DNA of 64,000 nt from Maratus speciosus (GCA_963932465.1 OZ010796.1:73659974-73723973); one strand, 5' to 3'. Positions 23,041 through 34,936 are shown, counted from the stretch's first letter. The notes: generated by a model not told the origin, from the letters alone. Translations and numbers: made by a program.

Positions 23041-23409
23041 TAGAAGAGATTTTATCTCACATTTGAAGAAACTTTCGTCTTTAGAAAGGAAAATTTCTAG
23101 AAATTTTGATGTTTTATTCGCGACTTCTTCGTGTTATGAAGGAAAAAGTCCTTCCGGCCAGTGCCGGGAGGAAGAGGTAGCTTTCAAATTCCTTATTTTA
23201 AAAGAGCCAACTTATATTATTCAAACACACGAAGCTCAATTTAGTGGAAACCGAATATAGGAGATTCAATACTAATTTTTATCAATACTAAATCATTATG
23301 AATGAGAATTTCGCGAAATTAGTCTGTTTTATCCAAGCTGCTTTTATTTAAAGTAACTTTTATTTGGCTGAGATGTTGATGTATACTATCCACATGCCTT
23401 CTTACATGG

Positions 23410-24740
23410 AAATAGACGAATACGTGTGTTATCGCGTGACAAATACAAGATCGTTTCAAAATGTTAGCCATACTAGAAATTCAAAGTGCAATAATTAACC
23501 ATTTTTTCAGATAAAAACAAAAGAACAAATTTTCAGAAACAAAATCTGCTCCGGAATATTTGTATCAAGGCCAAACACATAAAAAAATCTTTTTCATTTT
23601 CTAATTTTTTAATACCTCATTTTAAATTTTAAATTTATTTTTATTTTTAAATGACAACCCTTTTGAAACAAGATGGCGAATGAAGCTGGCCAACGAACTC
23701 GGTCGAGACATTGGTATGTACTATGTACAGACCAAGTAACATCGAAATCGGTTCATAAATACGCTTGTTATCGCGTGACAAAAACCAGGTCGTTTTAAAA
23801 TGTCAGCCACAATAGAAATTCATAATGCTATAACTCAGCCATTTTTTTAGATATAGACGAAACAAAAACTGTTCCGGAATCTTTGTATTAAGGTCAAACA
23901 CATACAAAAAAAATCTTTTTCATTTTTCGATTTTTTGGTATCTCATTTTAAATTTTAAATTTTTAAAATTTTTTTAAATGGCCGCCATTTTGAAACAAGA
24001 TGGCGGATGAAGCTGGCCAACGAACTCGGTCGAGATATTTGTATATACTATGTATACACCAAGGTACATCCAAATCGGTTCATAAATACGTCTGTTATCA
24101 CGTGACAAATATAAGGACGTTTCAAAATGTCAGCCACGCTAGAAATTCAAAATCCTATAACTCAGCCATTTTTTAAGATATAGACGAAACAAAAACTGCT
24201 CCCGAATCTCTGTATCAAGGTCAAATACATATAAAAAAAATATTTTTTCAATTTTCAATTTTTTGGCACCACATCTCAAATTTAAATTTTTCTTAAAAAT
24301 TTAAATGGCTGCCATTTTTAAACAAGATGGCGGATGAAGCTGGCCAACGAACTCGGTCGAGACATTGGTATGTACCATGTACAAACGAAGTTATATCCAA
24401 ATCGTTTCATAAATACGCCTTTTATCGCGTGACAAAATTCAGGACGTTTCAAAATGTCAGCCACGCTAGAAATTCAAAATGCTATAACTCAGCCATTTTT
24501 TAAGATATAGACGAAACAAAAACTGCTCTGGAATCTTTGTATAAAGGTCAAATACATAAGAAAAAAATATCTTTCCATTTTCAATTCTTTGGTACCACAT
24601 TTCAAATTTAAAATTTTTAAAAAATTTTTAAATGGCCGCCATTTTGAAACAAAATGGCGGATGAAGCTGGCCAACGAACTCGGTCGAGACATTGGTATGT
24701 ACTATGTACATACTGAATTACATCCAAATCGGTTCATAAA
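23410..24740. repeat. Four ~327-bp tandem units
   Basis: Each unit contains 'cgcgtgacaaa', 'aaaatgtcagccac', 'ataactcagccattttt', 'atagacgaaacaaaaactg', 'ggccgccattttgaaacaag' and 'ggccaacgaactcggtcgag'. The 'cgcgtgac' block falls at about 23434, 23773, 24099 (variant) and 24426. Only point changes and small indels separate the copies. Confidence 0.9.
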
Positions 24741-24768
24741 TTCGAGAGTTACAGTATGACAAAGGTCA

Positions 24769-24787
24769 GATATATATATATATATAT

Positions 24788-24836
<49 letters not shown>
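24769..24836. repeat. (TA)n microsatellite
   Basis: An almost pure TA dinucleotide run directly after the 327-bp array. Confidence 0.95.
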
Positions 24837-24837
<1 letters not shown>

Positions 24838-25060
24838 ACTTTTGAACGGAGGGTGGTTTCGGTGTCTGGGGGTCATGATCGATGAAAATATACCAAAATT
24901 TTTTGAAATCGCTTTCCTCCGAACGGCTGCAATAGGTAGCTTTTGTAATGAAAGCTACCTAAAAGTCATGCGTAAAAGTTCAGTTTCTAATAGGGAAAAG
25001 TATAATGCAGCAAAGTTGGCGGAACACTCCTGTGATTTGATTTGATAAAAATGCATCTTC
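24837..25060. repeat. Dispersed repeat fragment (ggtcatgatcg)
   Basis: 'tggtttcggtgtctgggggt' plus 'catgatcgatg' appears inverted near 29962-29995 ('gatcatgacccctagaaccc'). A short hairpin 'ggtagcttt'/'aaagctacc' lies at 24936-24959. Class unknown. Confidence 0.4.
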
Positions 25061-25222
25061 AAATTTAGTAAGGATGTTAGGTAATTTTTATGTTAGATTG
25101 GTGAGTTTTCTATATTTTCGCGGAAAATGAGAAAATCAAATCAAAGCTTTTTTTGTGTGTGTGTTCTAATGAAAGAAAAAGTTCGGAAAAAATCCTTCAA
25201 TTTACTGATTTCTTTCTTTCTT

Positions 25223-25256
<34 letters not shown>

Positions 25257-25650
25257 CTTGGAGAGACAGTGTAAAAGGAACCCAGTTTCTATCTTTTATC
25301 CCAATATAGTAAAAATTTTGCCATCTGCAGCACAGATTTTTGACATCCCTAAAAGGCATCAGGTTTCAGTCTTTTAGCTCAATATAGAAAATATGTCCAT
25401 AGAAATTTCTGAATTTTTTACGAACGTTTTATGTGATTTTTAACATATTTTTGTCTTTCACGGCAATTTTTTCACAACCCAGTTACAATCTTTTGGCTCG
25501 ATATAATCAATTTTCTCTCAGCGATTTTTGAATTTTTGCCCAATTTTTTATAAGATTTTTACACTTTTTTTTCGCGTTTTGCGGAGTTTTTTGACATTTT
25601 TTTTCTGAAACCGAAGAATTATCCAGTAGATTTTGCTGCTGTCATGATTA
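25061..25650. repeat. T-rich tract and further ~120-bp units
   Basis: (CTTT)n runs into a poly-T tract at 25212-25256, then three diverged units of the family seen at 21890-23040 ('cagtttctatcttttatccc', 'caggtttcagtcttttagct', 'cagttacaatcttttggctc'). Confidence 0.6.
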
Positions 25651-25979
25651 AGCTGAAGTGGAAAAATAACAAATTTGCTCCTGTAGCACTTGAGCTACGA
25701 TGCTGGATAAGTATACTTTTATCTGGACACTATCACTTTTATCGAAAAAATCATCGAAATTCGAAAAATATCGAAAAATTCAATGATTGTTTGATTCGGA
25801 GCGGGAATATCCGGAAAAGGTTTACGCTGCGAAAGGCAGTGAAAGCCCCCAATGGAGAACTAAAAAAAATGGGTTCTTTTTTTAAAAAAGCAATTAGCGA
25901 AGCTCTGCTAGTAGATTAAATAAATACACGATGTAATTTATGAATAGTTAACATAAGTAATTTATCGAGACAAGAGAAA

Positions 25980-28180
25980 TGAAATGTTCAAAACGAAACA
26001 GGTCGAACATAAGTGGATAGGCGGCATATGCAATGCACATAGATGCCCGCTTATTGGGGTCCCCAACGAGATTAAGAAGCATATATTTTTTGAACATTTG
26101 AAAAAAAAAATGAGGCTTAAAAGTTTTGAATCTTGAGTTCCGAATTTTGCTCACTTTTAAGAGCGGCCCCCAAAAAGAAAATTTATAAAATATTTAGAGC
26201 CTGCAAAACTTCTTTCATCTGGGCACCTTTAAAAAGAATGGTAGCTATAGAAAAAAAGGGCATCTCTGTTTTGGTAAAAAAAAAAGGAATAGTATTAAGA
26301 AAGTTTTAAACCTTATTGGGGTCCCAACGAGATTAAAAAGCATATTTTTAAAACATTTGAATAATAAAAATTGGGCCTAAAAGTTTTGAATCTTGAGTTC
26401 CAACTTTTCCTCACTTTTATAGGCGGCCCCCCAAAAGTCAATTAAAAAAGTATTTAGAGCCTGCAAATTTTCTTTCATCTGGGAACCTTTAAAGAGAATG
26501 CTGGCTATAGAAAGAAAGTCCGTATCTGTTTTGGTCAAAAGAAGTAATAGTATTAAGAAAGTTTTGAACCTTGCTGGGGCCCCCAACGAGATTAAAAAGC
26601 ATATTTTTAAAACATTTGAATAAAAAGATGGGGCATAAAAGTTTTGAATCTTAGGCTCCAACTTTTCCTCACCTTTATAGGGGGCCCTAAAAAAGACAAT
26701 TAAAAACGAATTTAGAGCCTGCAATATTTTTTTTTCATCTGGGAACCTTTAAAGAGAATGATGGCTATAGAAAGAAAGTGCATATCTGTTTTGGTCAAAA
26801 GAAGTAACAGTATTAAGAAAGTTTTGAACCTTATTGGGCCCCCCAACGATATTAAGAAGCATATTTTTAAAACATTTGAATAATAAAAATGGGGTCTAAA
26901 AGTTTTGAATCTTGGGCTCCAACTTTTCCTCCCGTTTATAGGAGCCCCTAAAAAAGACAATTCAAAAAGAATTTAGAGCCTGCAAAATTCCTTTCATCTG
27001 GGCACCTTTAAAAAGTATGGTAGCTATAGAAAAAAAGGGCATGTCTGTTTTGGTCAAAAGAAGTAATAGTATTAAGAAAGCTTTGAACCTTGTTGGAGCC
27101 CCCAACGATATTAAAAAGCACATTTTTAAACCATTTGAATAATAAAAATGGGGCCTAAAAGTTTTGAATCTTGAGTTCCAACTTTTCCTCACTTTTATAG
27201 GGGGCCCCAAAAAAGTTAATTAAAAAAGTATTTAGAGCCTGCAAAATTTCTTTCATCTGGGAACCTTTAAAGAAAATGCTGGTTATAGAAAGAAAGCACA
27301 TTTGTTTGAAGGAACTGATAGTATTAAGGAAGTTTTGAAACTTATTGGGACTCCCAACGAGTTTGAAAAGCATGTTTTTTAAACATTTGAATAAAAAAGT
27401 GAGGCCTAAAAGTTTTTAATCTTGGGCTCCAACTTTTCCTCCCGTTTATAAGGGGCCCTAAAAAAGACAATTCAAAAAGAAATCAGAACCTTCAAACTAT
27501 CTTTCATCTGGGAACCTTTAAAGAGAATACTGGCTATAGAAAGGAAGTGCATATCTGTTTTGGTCACAAGAAGTAATAGTATTAAGAAAGTTTTGAACCT
27601 TGTTGGGGCCCCCAATGATATTAAGAAGCATATTTTTAAAACATTTGAATAATATAAATGGGGCCTAAAAGTTTTGAATCTTGAGTTCCAACTTTTCCTC
27701 ACTTTTATTGGGGGCCCCCAAAAAGACAATTTAAAAAGTATTAAGAGCGTGCAAAATTTCTTTCATCTGGGAACCTTTAAAAAGAACAATGACTATAGAA
27801 AGGAAGCACATTTGGTTGAAGGAAGTAATAGTATAACGAAGTTTTGAAACTTATTGGGTTCCTAAGTGAGTTTTAAAAGCATATTTTTAAAAAATTTGGA
27901 TCAAAAAATGGGCTTAAAAGTTTTGAATCTTGGGCTCTAACTTTTTCGCATTTATATAGGGGGCCCTAAAAAAGACAATTCAAAAAGAATCTAGAGCCTG
28001 CAAAATTTCTTTCATCTAGGCCCCTTTAAAAAAATGGTTCCTGTAGAAAAAAAGCGCATATCTGTTTCGTTTGATGGAAGTAATAGTATTAAAGAAGTTT
28101 TGAACCTTTGGTTTCACTTTTTTCGCCCATTGATAGGTGCACCCCAAAAATACTAAAATGCCATTTTATTTTTTAAGTAG
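25980..28180. repeat. ~259-bp tandem array, about eight units
   Basis: 'aaaagttttgaatcttgag' or a close variant recurs at about 26119, 26379, 26638, 26898, 27157, 27411, 27667 and 27916, giving a period near 259 bp. Other constant blocks are 'tttagagcctgcaaaa', 'tttcatctgggaaccttt' and 'agtaatagtattaagaaag'. Six units keep a 70-115 codon minus-strand frame, which follows from copying of one sequence. Confidence 0.92.
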
Positions 28181-28339
28181 AACTTACAGCCTTCAAAAAC
28201 TTTTATAAAAAATGGTGGATATAGAAGAAAAGCACATATCTGTTTTCTATTTCTAAATCTAATCAAGATCTTTGACAAAAAAATGAATTTCGATAAAACA
28301 AAATAAAATATTATTAAAAATTCATAAAAAAATAATTTA

Positions 28340-28374
<35 letters not shown>

Positions 28375-28479
28375 CATTCGGCCGAAAGGTACAATAGCTC
28401 ACTACTGGGCCCCTGACTTTGCTCAGGCCCCCCCCAAATGGGGGGTATGGGGGGCGGTCGCTACGGCCCTGCTTTGTAT

Positions 28480-29006
28480 TTTCATAGAAATAGGAAACAT
28501 TCTATAAAAAGATAACATACTATTTTGATCTAAAGAACAGGTTACAAAGAAAGAGAAAAAAACATGGTTGGATCAAAAATGATAACGATATCAAAAGACA
28601 ACCCCCCCCCCCCATAGAGATATCTTACGATATCATGTGCCAGACCCCTCTCCCCCCCCCCCTAAAATGATAACGTTATATATCCATAGCCCCTAAGGCG
28701 AGTTTTGAAACTGATGTCCTCAATTGAATAACAGACATCCATGTTTACAAAAGGATTATTAGATTGTGGCCTTCACATTGAAATTGACACGGGTAGCTAG
28801 ACTTTCGTAATCGCGCTTTGGAACTGCTCTGCTAAAGATTAAACGATTAAAATAATTTCCAAAAGACGATAAATAAACGCCCTTGACACAATAACCCTCA
28901 AATTGAAGTAGCGATAGTGCTTGAAAAGTAAAACCCTACTCATTAATTGGTTTCAAATCAGATATTGCGTGTCTTCGTGAATTTCACGTGCATCGATTCC
29001 AGCTAA

Positions 29007-29061
<55 letters not shown>

Positions 29062-29220
29062 GAAAACTGTAAATAAGTTCCGGATGATCCAAAAGCCGCA
29101 AAATAAATAAAAATTCAGTAATTCGAAAAGTCTAGATCAGTGTTTCTTAACCTTTCTTATCTCGTAGCGCATTCCAAACCATAATTTAACCTTTCGGGGC
29201 ACTCACAAACTTAAGAACAT
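28480..29220. other. Repeat flank, A-rich tract, unassigned DNA
   Basis: Holds the right GATATC/poly-C repeat copy (28585-28690), unassigned DNA, an A/AAAAG-rich tract at 29009-29066, and a hAT-like end CAGTGTTTCTTAACC at 29138 whose partner I could not find. Confidence 0.4.
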
Positions 29221-29224
29221 TTAA

Positions 29225-29744
29225 CCCTTAAATGCGCGATTTTTTATTTTGTTTCGAAAAAAATATATATGATTCTCTGAAAGGTTTATGACACAGGAAA
29301 AATAATGAAAAAAAATCAGAGATACATTTTTCCTATAATACGTCAATCTTTTCTTCTTTTGCGCATCTGTAATACAAGTAAAAATTAATGTCTTGTGGCT
29401 GTTTTACGCTAAAATATTAGAAATTAGTGAATATTTTAAGAAGTACGTCTCCAAATACCTTATTTTATATAATTATTTATTTTATAAAACTAAATATTTA
29501 ACCCTTTTATTCCCATGATATAATACGTTCTAGAAATTACGTAGTTCAGAGAATCTGACTTTACACTAGAAAGTTTCAATAGTTAATTTCGCTTTATTTA
29601 AATACGGAATGCCTGTTATTAATTAAAGCATATATTGCTATTTTAATTTTCTGGTGTGAATTAGGTATATACGAATAAAAAAAAATATTAAATTCAAAGC
29701 ACTTGCATGTTGTTTGCATATATGCGAAGTTGCGCACTAAAGGG
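29225..29744. mobile_element. TTAA-flanked element, piggyBac-like ends
   Basis: TTAA at 29221-29224 and 29745-29748, with CCCTTAAATGCGCGA at the left and TTGCGCACTAAAGGG at the right forming the inverted ends. The 520-bp interior is AT-rich without an ORF. CCC/GGG ends plus TTAA fit a non-autonomous piggyBac-type element. Confidence 0.75.
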
Positions 29745-29748
29745 TTAA

Positions 29749-30040
29749 AATCTATAAATCGAACAGATGTATTTTTTATTTTTTATTAATAACGCAAACA
29801 AAATGCTCCATCATAAATAAAAAAAGTAAAATATTTTGTTATAATTTGTAATAAAAAGAATTTTTTAAATGTCTTCTTTTTATTTTCGTTTTAGGTAGAT
29901 TTCGTATGAAATACTACCTATTACATTCTCCCCTATGTTGGAATTTCTGAAAAATTTTTTCAGATCTACACCGATCATGACCCCTAGAACCCAAAACCAC
30001 CCTGAGTAAAAAACTTTATCTATCTATCTATCTATCTGTT

Positions 30041-30075
<35 letters not shown>
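29749..30075. repeat. Unassigned DNA ending in (TATC)n/(TA)n
   Basis: Includes an inverted partner of the 24852 repeat (about 29962-29995), then 'tatctatctatc' and TA dinucleotides at 30017-30075. Confidence 0.6.
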
Positions 30076-30224
30076 CACTTTCTTTTGGACACGATAACTT
30101 CCACAATTTTGCACAAATCTCTTCCAAACTGATACATAAAATCAAGGGGCATAAAATCTCGCTCAAGTTCGTTAATGGGCAAAATCGGACCAAGGGAATG
30201 GAAATAGGGAGGGATTTTGTGAAA

Positions 30225-30710
30225 ACCGAAAACCCCCCCATAACTTCTTAATTTTTGTACATATCAAATCAGTTTAAAGTTTTTATTACTTCTAAAAATA
30301 GGGCCAAAAATTTATGTATCACAGATTTTTGATAAAATTAAAAATGGGCTCAAGGGGCGCCAAAAATAGGGTTTTTGGGAGAAAAAATTCATAACTTCGT
30401 CAATTCTCAAGATATCAAATCCAATTAATTTTATTATAAATATCCTTAATATTATCTACAACTTTTATATTCACAAGTTTTTGATAGGACCAATTCGTAC
30501 CGCCAAAAAAAAAAAAAAAAATTAAAAACGAAAATAAAAAGGGGGGTTCAAGAAGAAAAAAATCCATAACTCCGTCAATTCACAAGATATAAAATTCCCA
30601 TGAATTTACCATATATCTTCTTAATATTATCTACAACATTTATATAGACAAGTTTTTGATAGGACCAATTCTTACAGCAAAAACAAATTAAAAATACATA
30701 GTGGTTGAAG
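30225..30710. repeat. ~180-bp tandem repeat, 2.5 units
   Basis: 'cataacttcgtcaattctca' near 30390 recurs as 'cataactccgtcaattcaca' near 30570. 'acaagtttttgataggacca' recurs at about 30472 and 30648. A more diverged first unit starts near 30236. Confidence 0.75.
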
Positions 30711-31300
30711 AAAAAAATCATCTTATAAAGGTGTATTCAAATTCAAACTGCTTATTTTCTTACTCATTTTTAAATTCGTTTTTGCTCTCAAACGCATCAA
30801 ATTGGTAGATTCTCTTATTCAGAAACTATACAATGTACCATAATGATCGATATTTTGATAGAGGCAGAATATACTTCAAAAAATGATGTCAAAGTGGGCA
30901 TTTTTAACCGAATTTTCCGAAGTGATTGTGTTAGAAACGAAAAATATTGTCCTACTGGGAAAATAATTGTTTATAAATCAAGTTTTAATTAATTGAACGA
31001 AAAATAAAAACACAGGTCGCTTATAAATCTCTTCAAAAATCACGTCAGCACGTTTCATATATTTTCTATTAAAAATAAATCTGAAAATGTGCCAGAAAAT
31101 TTCGAGTTGTTGAGCATGGAAAAGTATGTTTTTGAATACCGCCTTAACATGATTCTGATAAAACCAGCTATTATATAAAAATGAAATAAAAACCCGTCAA
31201 AAGCGGCCAGATAAAATTGTTAAAGTGGGTTTGTCTCTAATCATGATTTAGCTTTTGCTAGTGAAATTAGTATACTTAACTTCGAAATCTACCTCTGCCT
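30711..31300. repeat. Dispersed repeat R12, copy 1
   Basis: 'ttcagaaactat', 'gtcaaagtgggcatttt' and 'ttgttgagca' with 'ccttaa' following occur in the same order at about 57740-58215. Diverged and non-coding. Confidence 0.4.
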
Positions 31301-31416
31301 GTAGGCCGGGCCGGCAGGAATTTTTTAACATAATACGCTTTTCTCTTGTTAATATAATATTGAGAGGAGATTGTGTGTGTGTTAATGACTGATCAATAGA
31401 TTCTAATACTTTTTAG

Positions 31417-31823
31417 GTTCGTTCGTAATTATATAAATACGTAGCACCTTTAGTCGTCGTCTGGTTCGCCCGTCTGTCTGTCCGTCTGTCCGCATAGAAC
31501 AGCCCAAAAACGACCCAACAGAATGGTTTGGAATTTAATCTATAGAATCGTTGCAGAATGGTGTCGAGTCCTTTCAAATTTTATGGAAATCGAATCAAAA
31601 CTTAATAGGATATTAATAAATGTTTCCTTTCATTCATTCAAAGATATCCCCTGATAGGTCATGATTCTAGGTTGCTAGGGTGATGACGTCCAATTGAAGA
31701 GGGAGTTCTATTAGTTCCGTATGACTGAAATTAATCTATAGAATCGTCATCAATTTTGCATACATGCCTTTTTGCATTAGAGTGCAACAGCTATTGCACC
31801 GAGATCTGAATATTTATAAAAGT
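31417..31823. repeat. Repeat R1, copy 3 (inverted)
   Basis: Reverse orientation: 'gttcgttcgtaattatataa' at one end, 'gtctgtctgtccgtctgtcc', 'cattctgcaacg' type blocks as complement, and 'gcaacagctattgcaccgag' at the other end. Continuous at the site where copy 1 carries an insertion. Confidence 0.8.
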
Positions 31824-32293
31824 TCATCGCAAACCTCGGGATCTTCCCTTGTAAGTACAGTCTGAGTATCATATGTCGCCACCTCTGAGTTCCCTAATAG
31901 TTCGAAGAACTCACCGGTCCACTTTCTGTGGTCCACTACTCTGTGGTTCCTGGTCCACTTTCCGCATCACACTTGCAGTGCGCGCAAGTAATGAAGCGTG
32001 CATTTTTCTTAATATTAGAAGTATTTTCCAACTTTTTCGCATACTTTTTTTCACTTTTGTTTATTTCTAGACGTATTTAATATTTTTATGTTTGGACAAA
32101 CTCTGGCAAACCTAGGCATTTTCTATTCCAAAACTTTGCGATAGTCGCCTGGGTGTGTTCGACTACATGAATGGGACAAGTTAGCAAGCATTAGCTTGGT
32201 GACAATGTCAGGCTCGCCAAGATGCTTGGCGATTCGGTTCTGTCCAGAACCGTCTCAACCAAATGTTATGCCCCGTAAGTCGTCTCTCTCATA
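31824..32293. other. Unassigned DNA
   Basis: Contains a short direct repeat built on 'tggtccact' (31917, 31932, 31951) and an inverted pair 'gcttggtgac'/'gcttggcgat'. No gene recognised. Confidence 0.4.
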
Positions 32294-32295
32294 TA

Positions 32296-33208
32296 CAGGG
32301 TGAGTCTAACATCATGGGACAAACTTTGAGGGGTGGTAGAGCTCACTATAACAAACAATTATTGTATAGGAATATATGACCGGATGTGACGAGTTGAGGT
32401 ACAAACACCATGGGGGCAATTTGGCGCTTTTTTTTATTTCAAAACTTCTCATTCTTACCAGAAAATTCCTATACTATTCTTTTCTTTATTTAAGACAGAC
32501 ATTCCATGATTACACAAAGAAGAAATTCTTCTTCGAAAATTTCCGGTATGAAATCGAAATTTTTGAATTAAAAAAAAATTCCATTCCTATTTCTTTTCAT
32601 TTATTTCCTGTGTTTGATAGATTTGCCAGTTTTGTGTTTTTTTTATTTTTTATTATTCAAACATTTCGATTTCATACCTGAAATTTTCAAAGAAGAATAT
32701 TTTCTGTAGGTAATCATGAAATGTCTGTCTCAAATAAAGAAAAGGACAGTATAGGAATTGTCTGGTATGAATGAAAAGTTTTGAAATAAAAAAAGTGCCA
32801 AATTGCCCCCCTGGTGTTTGTACCTCAATGCGTCACTTCCGGCCATATATTCCTATACAACAATTGTTTGCTAAAGTGAGCTCTACCACCCCTCAAAGTT
32901 TGTCCCATGATTTTATCACTGTAAAAAAAAATCTGTAATTTTTACAGAAAAGAATTATATTTTTTACAGAAAAAAACTGCTTTGTAGAAAAACAATTTTT
33001 TTTTCTGTAAAAGAAACTGAATTTTGTAATTTTTGCAGTAAGAATCTGTATTTTTTACAAAAATAAACTGTTTTAATGAAAAATTACAGCTTTTTGCTGT
33101 AAATTAAACGGTTTTCCACTGTCACCAAAATTGACCGTTTTTTCCTGTCAATTTGACAGATTTTTATTTTTTTATTTTTATTTTTTTTTACATTGTAGAC
33201 TCACCCTG
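32296..33208. mobile_element. Foldback element, CAGGGTGAGTCTA ends
   Basis: TA flanks at 32294 and 33209. Left CAGGGTGAGTCTAACATCAT is mirrored on the right around a nested MITE. The arms are about 300 bp: 'ctttgaggggtggtagagct' pairs with 'agctctaccacccctcaaag', and 'atttcgatttcatacc' closes the hairpin near 32540/32668. The loop is about 100 bp. Ends resemble those of the 1629 element in the first seven bases only. Confidence 0.85.
32916..33195. mobile_element. TA-flanked MITE nested in the foldback element
   Basis: Interrupts the right arm of the 32296-33208 element between 'tcccatgat' and 'gactcaccctg'. Ends TCACTGTAAAAAAAA and TTTTTTTTTACATTG; TA at 32914 and 33196. The interior repeats 'ctgtaattttt' and 'tttttacaga' motifs. 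Confidence 0.7.
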
Positions 33209-33210
33209 TA

Positions 33211-33641
33211 TAGGCTCCCTAGTCTGAGTATGAACTGTCTGCGTTTGTCTAGCCACACTCATTAGAAGCAGCCTGACAGGATGTATGATTGGTTCCGGTA
33301 TGATAACTTATTGGTTAAAGCGTTCTTCATTTGCGGCTGGGTGAATGACTTGTTATTTATGTTGCTCAGTGTGGGTTTTGTTTTAAGGGTTTCGTTCATC
33401 TGACGAAACCCTATTCGCCTCACTCCTCTGTTTGTCTATCACAGGGTTCATTCTCTGAAACTGTATAAGTTAGAGACATGAAATTTTACATACTTATAGA
33501 TGAATACCTCCGATCACACGACAAATAATAAAATTTTGAAAAAGTCTTATATTATTTTAATTAAATGAATTAATTTAATGACATCCGACCATTTCTGCGA
33601 TTTAGATTTTAAAACACAACCTTAATTTTAGTCTATTTTGC
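33211..33641. other. Unassigned DNA with a small perfect hairpin
   Basis: A 10-bp stem 'agggtttcgt'/'acgaaaccct' lies at 33386-33422. Otherwise no feature is recognised. Confidence 0.4.
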
Positions 33642-33663
33642 GTTGGCTTGATGGCTCAGTCAT

Positions 33664-33970
33664 AGCGCCTAGAATATATAGTGTGGAAATCGGCTGTCCC
33701 TGTAATACTTAAAAAAGCGCTAAAATATTGTATCCCTTAAATGTGCAATGATGCTGCTGCAATATGCAGATCGCAGCGACATCTGCATGATATATTCTAC
33801 AACTGCAAGAAATTGTTAGTCGATACAATGTAATACTAGTAATACGAAAATCCCACAGATGTCGCTGCGATCGACACTTGGGATTTTAGCAGTATCGTCG
33901 CACATATTATATAGACAAATTTTAAGCACTGTTTGGATAGCATATTTCCACACTAGGTATTCTAGGCGCT
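33664..33970. mobile_element. Palindromic element R9, copy a
   Basis: Ends AGCGCCTAGAATATATAGTG and CACTAGGTATTCTAGGCGCT; the arms continue via 'gatcgcagcgacatctg' and 'cagatgtcgctgcgatcg'. 307 bp. The left flank is 'gatggctcagtcat' and the right flank 'gtagctcagttat', both tRNA A-box-like. Confidence 0.85.
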
Positions 33971-34499
33971 GTAGCTCAGTTATAGTACAGCGCCTAGAAG
34001 ATGCAGTGTGGAAAACGGCTATTCCTATAATGCTTTAAAAAGTGCTAAAAACTTGTATCCCATAAATCTCCAACAATGCTCAGCGGCAATATGCTGATAC
34101 GAGCGCCATCTCGTAACTCTTTTCAATAAAAACACTGTCTTTTCAAAAATTATAGAATGTTAAATATCGGAAACTATAAATATAAGATATTTTGGTCTGT
34201 TATAAGCTAATTTAGTTAAGGAATGACGTGAAATAGGTTAAAGAGTCTCTTTTAGAATGACTATCGTTTTTAAATCACTACGATGGCGCTACGATCCAGG
34301 GGCGGACTGGCCCACCCCGCTACCCCGCGATCGCGGGGTGGGCCAAACGGGTATAGTGGGCCAAAATAATACATATGTATATATATTATATTTTTTTTTC
34401 AATAAAATGCAAAAAAAAAAAAAAAAAAAAAAAAAAATAGAGAACTTTTTAGGAATTATTAGGAAAATTAGAGAACTCTTTAGGAAATTAGGGAACTTT

Positions 34500-34936
34500 T
34501 TAGGTGCGTTCATAATTATATAAATACGTAGCACCTATAGTCGTCATTCGATCCGTCCGTCTGTCTGTCTGTCCGTGCGTCCGCATATAACAGAGCAAAA
34601 ACTACCAAACCAACTGGTCTGAAATTTTAAATATAAAATTTTTGCTAAATTTTATCGAGTCATTTCCAATTTTATGAAAATCGGATGTATAGTTTAATTT
34701 CAGGGAGAATCAAAAGTTTCCGTTACATGACGGCCAATGGGAAAACATTATTTCAAGTGCATTTTAATGATGTTACAGCCTTTCGAACAGAATGCAATTG
34801 ATATGCACTGATGAAGTGCACTAAAATAGACATTCAGTACACTATGCGGTGCAAAAAATGTTTATAAAACTAGTTATAGTACGAATGCATCTCATTGGTC
34901 ACGTTTGACGTGAAATTTCAAACTTGTTTTTTTCCA
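34500..34936. repeat. Repeat R1, copy 4 (inverted)
   Basis: Begins 'taggtgcgttcataattata', passes 'gtccgtctgtctgtctgtcc' and ends near 'cgtttgacgtgaaatttca'. The middle differs from other R1 copies (about 34700-34850), so it may be a subfamily or partly replaced. Confidence 0.65.

Larger units (their letters stand above)
21507..28471. mobile_element. 7-kb hAT-like element filled with tandem arrays
   Basis: Exact 8-bp direct repeat CTTTGTAT at 21499-21506 and 28472-28479 flanks inverted ends CAGGGCCGTAGC and GCTACGGCCCTG, followed on both sides by poly-C/G-rich sequence. The 6965-bp interior holds no transposase. Instead it has a ~120-bp dispersed unit, four ~327-bp units, a (TA)n tract and about eight ~259-bp units. 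The duplication and ends are diagnostic of a hAT-type insertion. The size and satellite content are unusual for a MITE-like element. A single insertion is the simplest reading. Confidence 0.8.

Noticed and set aside
25127..25377. Overlapping ORFs around the poly-T tract
   Set aside because: Phenylalanine/lysine runs are the direct translation of a homopolymer.
26377..27729. Series of 70-115 codon minus-strand ORFs encoding similar peptides across the ~259-bp array
   Set aside because: The peptides are alike only because the DNA units are copies. The period is not a multiple of three, frames restart in each unit, and the composition is AT-driven (runs of Leu, Phe, Lys). No start context, splice sites or domain supports translation.
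23410..28180. Regularly spaced repeats considered as a CRISPR array
   Set aside because: Units are 260-330 bp, contiguous without unique spacers, and the context is eukaryotic.
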